Assembly (NCBI GenBank): GCA_964497615.1
Contig: CAZCEC010000030.1
Span: 10,062-74,061 of the forward strand
Source of the DNA: CAZCEC01 sp964497615
Lineage (GTDB): Bacteria; Chloroflexota; Anaerolineae; Anaerolineales; UBA6663
Direction of reading: 5' to 3'
DNA: 64,000 nt
The position numbers and the translations under genes are program-made. This document shows positions 24,191 through 32,147 of this stretch, one piece after another. The notes under the pieces were generated by a model, which did no database searches, was not told the origin of the DNA, and saw only the letters and a list, made by a program, of their open reading frames with translations. The stretch's first letter is position 1. Each line of letters begins with the position of its first letter.

Positions 24191-25095
24191 CGCCAACGCT
24201 AGAAGTAACCCCCCAGCGCCCATCGCTGCGCTTGCCTGCGGCCTACGCCGCGGCCGATCAATATATCCGTCAGCACGAGGACACGTTTCACTTCGTGTCG
24301 ATGTTCCTGCCGCCTGATCGCCGCGCGGCGATGCGCGTGGCGTTCGCCTTCTTTCGCATGGCCGACAACCTGGTGGATAGCAGCCACGCCTCGCTGGCGG
24401 AATTCCAGGCCTGGCGTCAGCAGGCCATGCGCCCCGCCTCCGAGCAGACCGATCCCATTTTGGCTGCCTGGGCTGATGTGCGGCAGCGCTACGGCATCGA
24501 GCCGCGCTTTGTCAATGACTTGCTGGATGGCATTGAGATGGACGCCGTGCCTCAGCGGTTTGCGACGATGGTGGAGTTGGGGGACTACTGCTATCGCGTG
24601 GCGGGCACCGTGGGGCTGCTTTCGCTGCCGCTGTTGCATCTGGCGACTGGCGTGACCTTTGAGGAGGCTGCGCCCCATGCGTTGCGGTTATGCCTGGCGC
24701 TGCAGTTGACGAACATCCTACGCGATGTGGGTGATGACTTGGAGCGGGGACGGATTTACTTGCCGGCCGCCGAACTGGCCGCTTTTGGTTTGACCTACGC
24801 GGATATCGAAGCGCGCACCTATGATGAACGCTTTCGGTCGCTCATGCGGCAGATGACGGCGGTCGCGCGCCACCTGTATGCGTCGGCCTGGCCCCACTTG
24901 CGTCTGCTCTCACGCACCGGCCGGTTTGTAGCGGGGGCAGGGGGCGTCTATTACAAGGCAGTGTTGGATGAACTGGAAAGGCGTGATTTCGACGTTTACT
25001 CAAAGCCGGTGCGGTTTTCGACGGGGCGGAAGCTTGGGCTGCTACTGACGCGGTGGCCGTTGATTGCCTGGCCGCCCGCTGCCCACTCTGATTGA
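24187..25095 (+). CDS. Phytoene/squalene synthase family protein
   Basis: This 302-residue head-to-head prenyl synthase (trans-isoprenyl diphosphate synthase fold) has both Asp-rich motifs: D-N-L-V-D near residue 60 and D-V-G-D-D near 178, the latter in the conserved L-T-N-I-L-R-D context with R-I-Y-L-P after it. These bind the Mg-diphosphate of two prenyl substrates (GGPP or FPP). No other carotenoid or hopanoid gene is in the window. The start GTG 24187 overlaps the upstream stop, and a terminator follows, so it belongs to the XRE-ImmA-DUF6545 operon. That is an unusual setting for a lipid enzyme. Confidence 0.88.
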   Translation: MTPTLEVTPQRPSLRLPAAYAAADQYIRQHEDTFHFVSMFLPPDRRAAMRVAFAFFRMADNLVDSSHASLAEFQAWRQQAMRPASEQTDPILAAWADVRQRYGIEPRFVNDLLDGIEMDAVPQRFATMVELGDYCYRVAGTVGLLSLPLLHLATGVTFEEAAPHALRLCLALQLTNILRDVGDDLERGRIYLPAAELAAFGLTYADIEARTYDERFRSLMRQMTAVARHLYASAWPHLRLLSRTGRFVAGAGGVYYKAVLDELERRDFDVYSKPVRFSTGRKLGLLLTRWPLIAWPPAAHSD

Positions 25096-25144
25096 CATGC
25101 CCAGTTGGGAGCATTGCAGTGAAGGTGCTGGGAGTGATCCTGGT

Positions 25145-25176
25145 ACACCCCGCCGCCCCCCTCGGCAGGGTGTTTT
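25145..25176 (+). terminator. Rho-independent terminator of the + strand gene train
   Basis: ACACCC (25145-25150) pairs with GGGTGT (25168-25173), and GCCG (25152-25155) with CGGC (25163-25166), across one mismatch and a C-rich 7-nt loop. TTTT follows at 25173-25176. It lies 50 nt after the phytoene-synthase-like stop and separates the + strand train from the convergent defence operon. Confidence 0.7.
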
Positions 25177-25256
25177 GTAGCCAACGAAATGCAGAAACGA
25201 AATTGCGCGCGCATGAACATCAAGCGGGCAGGTTTACAGGAAGACAATCCCAGCCT

Positions 25257-26486
25257 TCACGGTAGTGGTGGGAAGTGAAAGAAAAGGTGGTGAACCTCAA
25301 CTGTTCGCTTTGGGTCGTCAGGGAATACGTGTTGAGATTCGAAGTGGCTGGGATTCGATTGACGTAAATCATGTCGGAAAGTGGTGTGTTCGTTGATGGC
25401 GCGTTGCGCTTCTGCCAAAACCTTGGTGATCTCCTTGTTGCGGACAAAGGTAACAATTATTCCATAGTTCTGGCGCCAAGTCAGGTAGCCAAATAGCTGC
25501 GATATTGCGTCGCCGTAGGCCTTGGCCCCCGTCCAAATTTTGCATTCGCCAACCAGGATATCCCCTTTTGGCAGGTTCAAATGAATATCGGACTTGCCGC
25601 GTTTACTAAACGTCTCCCCAGTTGCGGATCCATCGACCACGCCGTTCAATTGAGCTAGGATCAATGACCGAATATCTTCTTCTTCGAGCCCAGCAACCGA
25701 TTGTGGCGTGGCCTCGAGACTTCGCCCCCAGCGTTGAACAACCTCGACGACGGCCAACACCTCTTCCTTCTTGAGGGTGTATTCTTCCGGTCGCTTGGGA
25801 GTAGGCGGCCTCAGTATAGGTTGTAGTTCTTTCCTTGGGCCAAGGCTCACCGATCTAGCTTGAGCAGATGCCTTGAGCTTGATTGGAAAGCCAACCTGTT
25901 TGATCATCGCCTCGAAGTCTGAACGAGTGCGAGCAATATGCTCTTTTCGAGCGTGGATCGCTTGCTTAATGGCCTCGCGAAATGATGGGTTTAGTCGATT
26001 GATGTCATTATTGCGACTCGTCAGCCACCACTCAAAGTCGGTTACGGCGGCGCCGATCTCGTCTCGTCCGGATGGTGTATCTCCCAAACCATAGAGAAAC
26101 GGCAAGTCTGCATTCAAAACAATGGTGTCGTCCCGCAATTCGAATTTGGGCAACACCATCCTCTGGCTGTTAGGCAACAATTTCAGCGCCTTGGCCGCTG
26201 TTCGATGCGGGATTATAGGGTATTCGATGCGTGCGACCTTGACCTCGCCTTGCACTCGGTCACCGAATGGATCAGTGAAGTCGCGTTGCTGTCGTACGAG
26301 TTCAGCTTCGACATCCCTTTTTGTGTCGCGCACCACAGGTGCAAGCGCGTGCTTGTTGAAAAGGTATTCTTCGTATTCGATCGCATCGATGCCCAGTATG
26401 TAGTCGTCTGGCTGGCTGCGCACTTCAGCATTGACTGTGGCCTCGGCTTGCCGGTAATAGTCTTCAATCGATTCCCCACGAAACAT
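25257..26486 (-). CDS. PD-(D/E)XK-like nuclease candidate in defence island
   Basis: I do not recognise this 409-residue protein as a named family. The C-terminal third holds a restriction-endonuclease-like core: S-D-I-H-L near residue 308, then G-E-C-K (E-x-K) near 320, followed by an A-I-S-Q-L-F-G-Y-L helix and an I-V-T-F-V-R strand. This resembles Mrr/PD-(D/E)XK enzymes. The N-terminal 240 residues are charged and helical and may be the sensor or DNA-binding part. AGGAGCGACTC precedes ATG 26486. It is last in the minus-strand defence operon, 156 nt after the DUF4411 gene, and its codon use is less GC-rich than the chromosome to its right. Confidence 0.55.
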   Translation of the reverse strand: MFRGESIEDYYRQAEATVNAEVRSQPDDYILGIDAIEYEEYLFNKHALAPVVRDTKRDVEAELVRQQRDFTDPFGDRVQGEVKVARIEYPIIPHRTAAKALKLLPNSQRMVLPKFELRDDTIVLNADLPFLYGLGDTPSGRDEIGAAVTDFEWWLTSRNNDINRLNPSFREAIKQAIHARKEHIARTRSDFEAMIKQVGFPIKLKASAQARSVSLGPRKELQPILRPPTPKRPEEYTLKKEEVLAVVEVVQRWGRSLEATPQSVAGLEEEDIRSLILAQLNGVVDGSATGETFSKRGKSDIHLNLPKGDILVGECKIWTGAKAYGDAISQLFGYLTWRQNYGIIVTFVRNKEITKVLAEAQRAINEHTTFRHDLRQSNPSHFESQHVFPDDPKRTVEVHHLFFHFPPLP

Positions 26487-26642
26487 GAGTCGCTCCTAGA
26501 TCTCGCAATAACTTACAGAACGAGGTCAGGCGAGCTGCGCCCGTCTGCACCTCAATGGGTGCCACTCTCGGATTTCGACGGGGATCTGTGCAATGGGTGC
26601 AGCCAGACCGCGCTCACCCGCGAAATAGGGCAATCCTGGCTT

Positions 26643-27146
26643 CTATGGCATAGGCCCAAATTTCCAATTTTCCGCTCGGAACATGTCGTGTAGGGGCATG
26701 CAGCGAATCCCGTAATGCTTGCAGGTGTCCGGAATATGTTTATGTTTCTTGGCTTCCTCCGTTACCACGACAAATTCCTGTGGCAATAGCGCGTGATTGT
26801 GCATGCGATTGCTGGCTAGAGCCATTCCCACCAGAAAGGCATCGGCGTCCGCCGTTTCCTTGTTAACATCCACCAATCCACTGCGGTCTCGCAGGACCTC
26901 TTGCGCGGCCGCAACTTGGTCGGCGTCTAGCCCACGATAGATGCCTCGGTGTTGCTTCAGCCATTTCAACAAATCTTCGTCACTGCCACGCTCGATTTCT
27001 GCTTTGACCTCCATGCACGTCATGAGGCGGCCGTCCTTGACCAGCTTGGCCATGGCTTTCCAAACCCCGGGAAATATGTCCTCCGGGTATTGCCGGCGCA
27101 GGTTTATGAGGGAGCTTGTGTCGATCACATAGACGACCGTTGCCAT
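26643..27146 (-). CDS. DUF4411 family PIN-like protein
   Basis: The 167-residue protein begins with Y-V-I-D-T-S-S-L-I-N-L (Asp near residue 9, the first PIN-domain acid). Further acidic residues sit at E near 48 (V-K-A-E-I-E) and D near 102 (D-A-D-A-F-L-V). V-V-T-E-E and I-P-D-T-C near the C-terminus match the DUF4411 pattern. PIN-like folds are RNases. DUF4411 genes commonly sit beside XRE-ImmA/IrrE genes, and here it starts 3 nt after that gene's stop, suggesting a toxin/effector pair. RNase activity is inferred from the fold only. Confidence 0.75.
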   Translation of the reverse strand: MATVVYVIDTSSLINLRRQYPEDIFPGVWKAMAKLVKDGRLMTCMEVKAEIERGSDEDLLKWLKQHRGIYRGLDADQVAAAQEVLRDRSGLVDVNKETADADAFLVGMALASNRMHNHALLPQEFVVVTEEAKKHKHIPDTCKHYGIRCMPLHDMFRAENWKFGPMP

Positions 27147-27149
27147 GCC

Positions 27150-28323
27150 TTAGCCCCCCACCAGCGCCTCAAGCTTCCCGAGATGCTTGAGTGACATGGA
27201 CAGATAATCCGCCACGTCCCCATACGAAATCACCTGCCGCTGTCCGCCCTCTAATACCAACCCGACATAGCGCCGCCCTTGCTCCTGCAGGCATTTGCGC
27301 GCGGGCTGAATCACAACCTTTTTATTCTTGTCCGGCTTTTTGGCCGGAACCCGCGCCAAGAGCAGTTGTGTTTCGTTATGGTACGTCTCAGCATCAATTA
27401 GTCCAGTGATGTGCATCCGCCGCAAAACGACCTGGGTGCTGACCTTATAGCGGCGCGACAACTTGGCTGCCGTGTCGGCCAAAGGCTTGTCGCCATTTTG
27501 GTAGGCCTGTAGCGCCTTATCTTCCAATAGAACGTTGGCCGGCAGCAAAAAAGCTCCTGCGAACTGATTGCACCAGACTTCCACCCGGCTGCGATGGCTG
27601 CGTGTGCTGCGGGTATCGCCCGGCAGGCAGATGCCTGGCTCGTGCAGCAGCAGGTGCCCATACTCGTGAAACAGGGTGAAGATGCGTGCGTGGATGACAT
27701 CGGTTCCGCTCACGACGATCACCGGCAGTGATTTTTCGACAATCGAAAAGCCGCGCGCATCTTCGATTGGCATCGGAAACCGGAATACCAGAATATTCTT
27801 GGACTCCAGCGCCGCCCGCCAAGTCTCGAACATTTGGTTGGGCGACTTAGCCTCGAGTTGTCGCTTCAGTTCAATGCCCAGCCGCTCCCGCTCTTGTTCG
27901 GCGACTTTTTCGGGCGGCTCGCTCATCGCGATTTTGCGCAGCTTGGAGTGCGTATCGCCTTCAAGGTCCTGCAGCAGGTCCAGGGCAATGGTGCGCAAGC
28001 GGCGTGCTCGCCGAATGGCCAGGCGCGTTTCCCTGGCCAAAGTCTGTTCGTTGCGAGGAAGTTGCCGAAAGTCTAGTGNNNNNNNNNNCTGGCTCAAGGG
28101 GGGGCGTGGGCAAGAGCAGCGCCGCCAGCGGGCGCTTGAAATAGCCGGCCAGCCGGCGCAGCATGGTCAAAGACGGCTGGGTGCTGCCGGTTTCCCATGC
28201 CTGCACCGTCGTGACGTCCGTACGCAGCTTGCCAGCCAAATCGTCAATGGCCCACCCGGCGCTTTCGCGCGCCCAGGTGAGCACGGCGGGGTTGATGTTT
28301 ACACCAGTGGATCGTTTTGGCAT
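27150..28323 (-). CDS. XRE-HTH/ImmA-IrrE fusion regulator, interrupted by assembly gap
   Basis: The first 78 residues (from ATG 28323) form an XRE HTH with W-A-I-D-D-L-A-G-K-L and V-T-T-V-Q-A-W-E-T-G. After the ten Ns the reading continues in another frame with L-D-F-R-Q-L-P, then a helical linker and an ImmA/IrrE peptidase core with H-E-Y-G-H (HExxH), ending at 27150. The proline-rich P-P-L-E-P before the gap and D-F-R-Q-L-P after it are normally contiguous in this family, so I read one gene of about 390 residues. The frames match only if the true gap is a multiple of three, such as 9 or 12 nt, not 10. It probably controls the paired DUF4411 gene. Confidence 0.8.
28079..28088. other. Scaffold gap of ten Ns
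   Basis: Ten consecutive Ns mark a join between contigs. The gap falls inside the XRE-ImmA/IrrE gene and shifts the reading frame by one, so its length is arbitrary. Protein-family expectation suggests only a few codons are missing. Confidence 0.98.
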
Positions 28324-28348
28324 CTGGCTTACCTGTTAGGTAGCGAGC

Positions 28349-29740
28349 CTACAACTCCCCCCGGAACGCCCTCGCCAGGATCGCCTGATCTACCTTCTCC
28401 GCCCGCCGCCTCGCAGCCTCAACTGCCTCATCAATAGCATCCGACTGCGCAAACAGTTCTTCTATCCTACGCACAATGCGGACTTGTTCAGCGAGGGGCG
28501 CCAGTGGGAAAGTAATCCTTTGCACCTTGCCGACGCTCAACGTAAATAGCCCACTTGTTGACGAAGCAACGCTGGAAATTGCCCTTCGCCCGTCCGTGGA
28601 ATTTAGGTAGAACTGAAAATAGGCTGGTACCACCCCATGGTCAAAACGAACCCGGATAATATGGTTTTGATGAACGCAATTTTCAATTTCGCCGTTCCAA
28701 AGAGCACAACGGCCAATTTCATTAAGACTGCCATTTCCTTCAACGATCAATACATCTCCGGCCTTAAGTTCCCATTTTTCCAGTTCCGCGTCGGAGACCT
28801 CGAACTCGTGTACCTCGCTGAGATCAAGTCGGCCTCGTAGCACGTTCGCAACCCTCAAGTACGGATGGGCATTCGTCTTCGGTATCCGTGCTGGGGTCTT
28901 TTGTATTCCGCCGACTACATCTGCGGTACTTTCGACAGTTGACCATTGCCAAAGGCGTGGCAAGGCGCGGAAGGTAGAAGGCCTGTTGTCCGACACATCC
29001 TTCTTGGTGCTTTTATCGATCCGGCCGCCCTCCCGCCGTCGCTGCTTGTCTTCCCGAATGCGTTCCAGCAGCACAGCTGCCGGCTCGTCGTTCGGGTCGT
29101 GCTCCGTCAGTTTGCCGCTAAACGCCGCCGCCAGCACCGCCTGCCGGAAGCGCTTGAGCAGCGCCATAACACGCTCAAGGGCATTGCTCGCGGAACTCCG
29201 TTCAGCAACTAGGCGCTGCATCCGTGCCAGAATTTGACGCTGTTCTTCAATTGGGGGCACTGGTACGGGTAGCGCTCGCAGATTGGTCGCGTTGATAGAG
29301 GCCAGATTTACAGTCTGACGCGCCACGCTCATGAAGTAATCACGTGCATATTGAGCTTGGCTGGCCAGGCTTATCCATTCTGGCATGACCTCAGACGATT
29401 GCAGGCGCGCGGCAAAGACATGGTTCTGGTGAACGCACTCTTCGATTTCTCCTTGCCATACGGCGCCGCGCCCGAGCTTGTCCCGATCACCGCCCTCCGT
29501 AAACAAGACATCCTTCGGTTTTAGGGAATAACGCTCGATCTCGGTGCGCCGAATCTCGATTTGCTTGACTTCTCGAAGGTCGAGATAGCCATTCTGAACA
29601 TTGGCAACTCGGAGGTATGGTCGCTGCACTGTGTCAGCTTTACCGAGTGCCCGGCCTTTCGCCACACCGGTTCTCACCTCAGCTAGCGTTTCCAGTGGCT
29701 CCCAACGCCAACCAACTGGCAGCAAATAGGGTTCGGCCAT
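28349..29740 (-). CDS. hsdS: Type I restriction-modification specificity subunit HsdS
   Basis: This 463-residue specificity subunit has two similar target-recognition domains. Each opens with L-P-x-x-W-x-W, followed by P-Y-L-R-V-A-N-V, L-x-x-x-D-V-L and C-V-H-Q-N-H (about residues 5-130 and 255-385). They are separated by conserved helices containing E-E-Q-R-Q-I-L and E-H-D-P-N-D-E-P-A-A-V-L-L. The two half-domains decide the bipartite DNA target. The start overlaps the hsdM stop by one base (TGATG), so M and S subunits are coupled. The TRDs look closely related to each other, suggesting duplication and a near-symmetric target. Confidence 0.92.
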   Translation of the reverse strand: MAEPYLLPVGWRWEPLETLAEVRTGVAKGRALGKADTVQRPYLRVANVQNGYLDLREVKQIEIRRTEIERYSLKPKDVLFTEGGDRDKLGRGAVWQGEIEECVHQNHVFAARLQSSEVMPEWISLASQAQYARDYFMSVARQTVNLASINATNLRALPVPVPPIEEQRQILARMQRLVAERSSASNALERVMALLKRFRQAVLAAAFSGKLTEHDPNDEPAAVLLERIREDKQRRREGGRIDKSTKKDVSDNRPSTFRALPRLWQWSTVESTADVVGGIQKTPARIPKTNAHPYLRVANVLRGRLDLSEVHEFEVSDAELEKWELKAGDVLIVEGNGSLNEIGRCALWNGEIENCVHQNHIIRVRFDHGVVPAYFQFYLNSTDGRRAISSVASSTSGLFTLSVGKVQRITFPLAPLAEQVRIVRRIEELFAQSDAIDEAVEAARRRAEKVDQAILARAFRGEL

Positions 29741-31140
29741 CAGCTAGATTTGCTCCTACCATTGCCGCCACTCATCCCCAACTGCGCCGCCAATTCATTC
29801 AGCGCATCCAGCGCCGTCTCAAGGTGCGTCACCGCCTCGGCCACCAGGTCTTCCGGCTCGGGCAAATCATCCGGGTCGTCCAGGCTGTCATCCCGGAGCC
29901 AAAAGATGTCCAGGTTGTCGTCGCGTTCGGTGATCTGCTTCCGCGAGAAGCGATGAAAGCGCTCGCTCTCTTGCCGTGGCCGGCCCGCGTAGCAGGCCTC
30001 AAAGCTTTCAAAGGCGGCGGCGGTCAGCGGGCTGCCCTTGGTGATCTTGGGGACGTTGGTCCGCTGGTCGTAAATCCACACCTCATCGGTGGGCCGGCCC
30101 TTATCGAAGAACAGCACATTGGCTTTTACGCCCGCCGAGTACGGGCTAAAGGTGCCCACCGGCAGCCGCAGGATGGTATGCAGCCGGCAGTCCTGCATCA
30201 GCAATTGGCGCACATCGCGCCCGGCGTGGTCTTCAAACAGCACATTGTCGGGCAGCACCATCGCCGCGCTCCCGCCGGGCTTCAAGATCGTCAGCACGTG
30301 CTGAATGAAATTCAACTGCTTGTTGGACGTCACGATGGTCAGATCGTCGCGGTTGGGCACCTCGCCGCCGCCCTTGGTGCCAAACGGCGGGTTGGTCAGG
30401 ATGCAGTCGTATTGCCGCCCGCCGGCCCCCTCCGCAATCGAGTCGCCATAGTGGATCTCCACTTCCAGGTTGTGCAGGTACAGGTTCATCAGCGCCAGCC
30501 GCCGTGTCTCCAGCACGATCTCGCCGCCCGAGAGCGTGCCTCGCTTCAGCCGCTGCTGCTCCTCGCGCGTCAGCGCCATGCCGCGCCGCTTCAAGTTCCA
30601 CTCGGCCGCCGCAATCAGGAAGCCCGCCGTGCCCACCGCGGGGTCGTGAATGGTGTAATCCACGGCCTGGCCGACATCCGGCCGCACACAGCGCACAATG
30701 GCGCGGATGGCCTCGCGCGGGGTGAAGTACTGCCCGGCGCCCTTCTGCTCGGCGGCGAACTTTTGTAGCAGCCCCTCGTAAGCCTCGGCCTTGAGGTCCA
30801 CGTCCAGTTCCGCCCACTCGGTCTCATTGATCAGCAGGATGAGCTTCTTCAGATTCACCGGCTCGCGGAACTTCGAAAGCGCCCCGGCAAAGATGTCACC
30901 CAGCAGGCCCTTTTCCTTGCCCAGCTTGTTGAGCGTGGCCTGGTAGTGGTCCGTCAGCGTCGTGCCAGAGCGCTCCAACAGGCTGTCCCAGCCAAAACCG
31001 GCCGGCACCGCCACGCTCTTCTCGTCGGCGAGCTTCAGGAAGAGCAGGTAGGTCAACTGCTCGATGTAATCGCCATAGTTGATGCCATCGTGGCGCAGGG
31101 TGTTGCAAAAGCCCCAGAGTTTAGAGACGACGTCAGGCAT
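29740..31140 (-). CDS. hsdM: Type I restriction-modification methyltransferase HsdM
   Basis: This is a 466-residue N6-adenine methyltransferase. The N-terminal HsdM_N domain is L-W-G-F-C-N-T-L-R-H-D-G. The AdoMet-binding motif D-P-A-V-G-T-A-G-F lies near 190, and the catalytic N-P-P-F-G near 265. The C-terminal part contains E-R-D-x-N-L-D-I-F-W. It methylates the host target sites together with HsdS. ATG 31140 begins at the first conserved residues; an in-frame upstream extension to 31257 lacks family similarity. It overlaps hsdS by one base. Confidence 0.93.
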   Translation of the reverse strand: MPDVVSKLWGFCNTLRHDGINYGDYIEQLTYLLFLKLADEKSVAVPAGFGWDSLLERSGTTLTDHYQATLNKLGKEKGLLGDIFAGALSKFREPVNLKKLILLINETEWAELDVDLKAEAYEGLLQKFAAEQKGAGQYFTPREAIRAIVRCVRPDVGQAVDYTIHDPAVGTAGFLIAAAEWNLKRRGMALTREEQQRLKRGTLSGGEIVLETRRLALMNLYLHNLEVEIHYGDSIAEGAGGRQYDCILTNPPFGTKGGGEVPNRDDLTIVTSNKQLNFIQHVLTILKPGGSAAMVLPDNVLFEDHAGRDVRQLLMQDCRLHTILRLPVGTFSPYSAGVKANVLFFDKGRPTDEVWIYDQRTNVPKITKGSPLTAAAFESFEACYAGRPRQESERFHRFSRKQITERDDNLDIFWLRDDSLDDPDDLPEPEDLVAEAVTHLETALDALNELAAQLGMSGGNGRSKSS

Positions 31141-31162
31141 AGTGGTGACAGTTCTTATCTTC

Positions 31163-32101
31163 CTAGAGAGGGTTGCTTGGCTTGGTGCTGTTGCTGCGTG
31201 TTTGCAGCCAACGTCGCAGGGCCTTTTGCAGCCATGAAAAAAACGTCCAAACAGCAAAAGAGCCGGATAGGCCGCCAGAAATTGCGAGTGCCTTGCCCCA
31301 ATTAGGCGTCCGCAGCCAGCCCGGGCGCATCTCCAGGATGGACCGATAAACGTAGCCCGAGCTCATTCCTACCCAAGATCCGACTGTCGCTCCCATAATG
31401 CTGGCAACTACCCAGTTGTGTTTAGCTACCATCAGTTTCTGTCCTGCAAATGAACTGGCCACAGCGCCACCCACAATAGCCCCGATCGTAGCGCCGAAGG
31501 CGACTGGTGGCGCCCCATGATTACTTCTGAAAGTAACCTGCTTCAAGTGGAGCAGGTTAGCGCATTCCTTCGTTGATGCGCGAACTACCCCCTCAGTGTG
31601 GCGCACCAGCACCGTGAATTTATCGTAGGTAGTCTCAGACGCCCGTAGCACATCTGTTGTCTCGTAGATGTGTGGTGTTGGCGGGATCGTGATAACCACC
31701 ACTCTGTTCCCGTCAATGGTCAATGTGTCGCAGAATAGCTCTTCGAGTGGTGGCGAACACCTATTGTTGACGATGTCCCGAATTCTTAAGGGCGTTATCT
31801 TGCTTGGGTCCACATCATAAGTTGCCCGTCGGCCATCTGTGCCTATTTTGGGGTCAGCACCGATGATGAGATAGGCTTCCTCGCCAGCGACGATGATATT
31901 GCCGTTGGCTAGGGACAATATATCCTTTGTCAGCTCACCGCGTTCCCTTTTCTTGGTTTCGCTGTTTTCAGAATCCAGCTTATACCACTCGCGCTTGAAT
32001 TCCAGGCGCCCATATTCATCTTGCGTGAGCAAACCTTGCAGTTGGTTCAGGTCCATACTTTGCGCTGCCCAGCTTCGGTTTGATTTCGTTAGGCCTACCA
32101 T
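31163..32101 (-). CDS. AlbA_2 (Schlafen-like) domain protein with C-terminal membrane segments
   Basis: This 312-residue protein sits between hsdR and hsdM. The N-terminal part (about 20-180) has L-E-F-K-R-E and A-N-G-N-I...Y-L-I-I-G-A, as in the AlbA_2/divergent AAA-4 domain related to Schlafen proteins. A Gly-rich stretch (about 200-250, G-A-T-I-G-A-I-V-G-G and G-A-T-V-G-S-W-V-G) looks like glycine-zipper membrane helices. A further hydrophobic segment (about 270-290) and a basic tail follow. Schlafen-like genes are common accessory defence proteins. A membrane-disrupting effector is possible but unproven. ATG 32056 is an alternative start. Confidence 0.65.
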   Translation of the reverse strand: MVGLTKSNRSWAAQSMDLNQLQGLLTQDEYGRLEFKREWYKLDSENSETKKRERGELTKDILSLANGNIIVAGEEAYLIIGADPKIGTDGRRATYDVDPSKITPLRIRDIVNNRCSPPLEELFCDTLTIDGNRVVVITIPPTPHIYETTDVLRASETTYDKFTVLVRHTEGVVRASTKECANLLHLKQVTFRSNHGAPPVAFGATIGAIVGGAVASSFAGQKLMVAKHNWVVASIMGATVGSWVGMSSGYVYRSILEMRPGWLRTPNWGKALAISGGLSGSFAVWTFFSWLQKALRRWLQTRSNSTKPSNPL

Positions 32102-32147
32102 TCGTTTTATCGTCCCTGATTTATCACGAGTCTATTTTTCCTGATTT

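Noticed and set aside
1..25176. Prophage
   Set aside because: No capsid, terminase, portal or tail genes are visible; the gene set is secretion and conjugation plus pilus.
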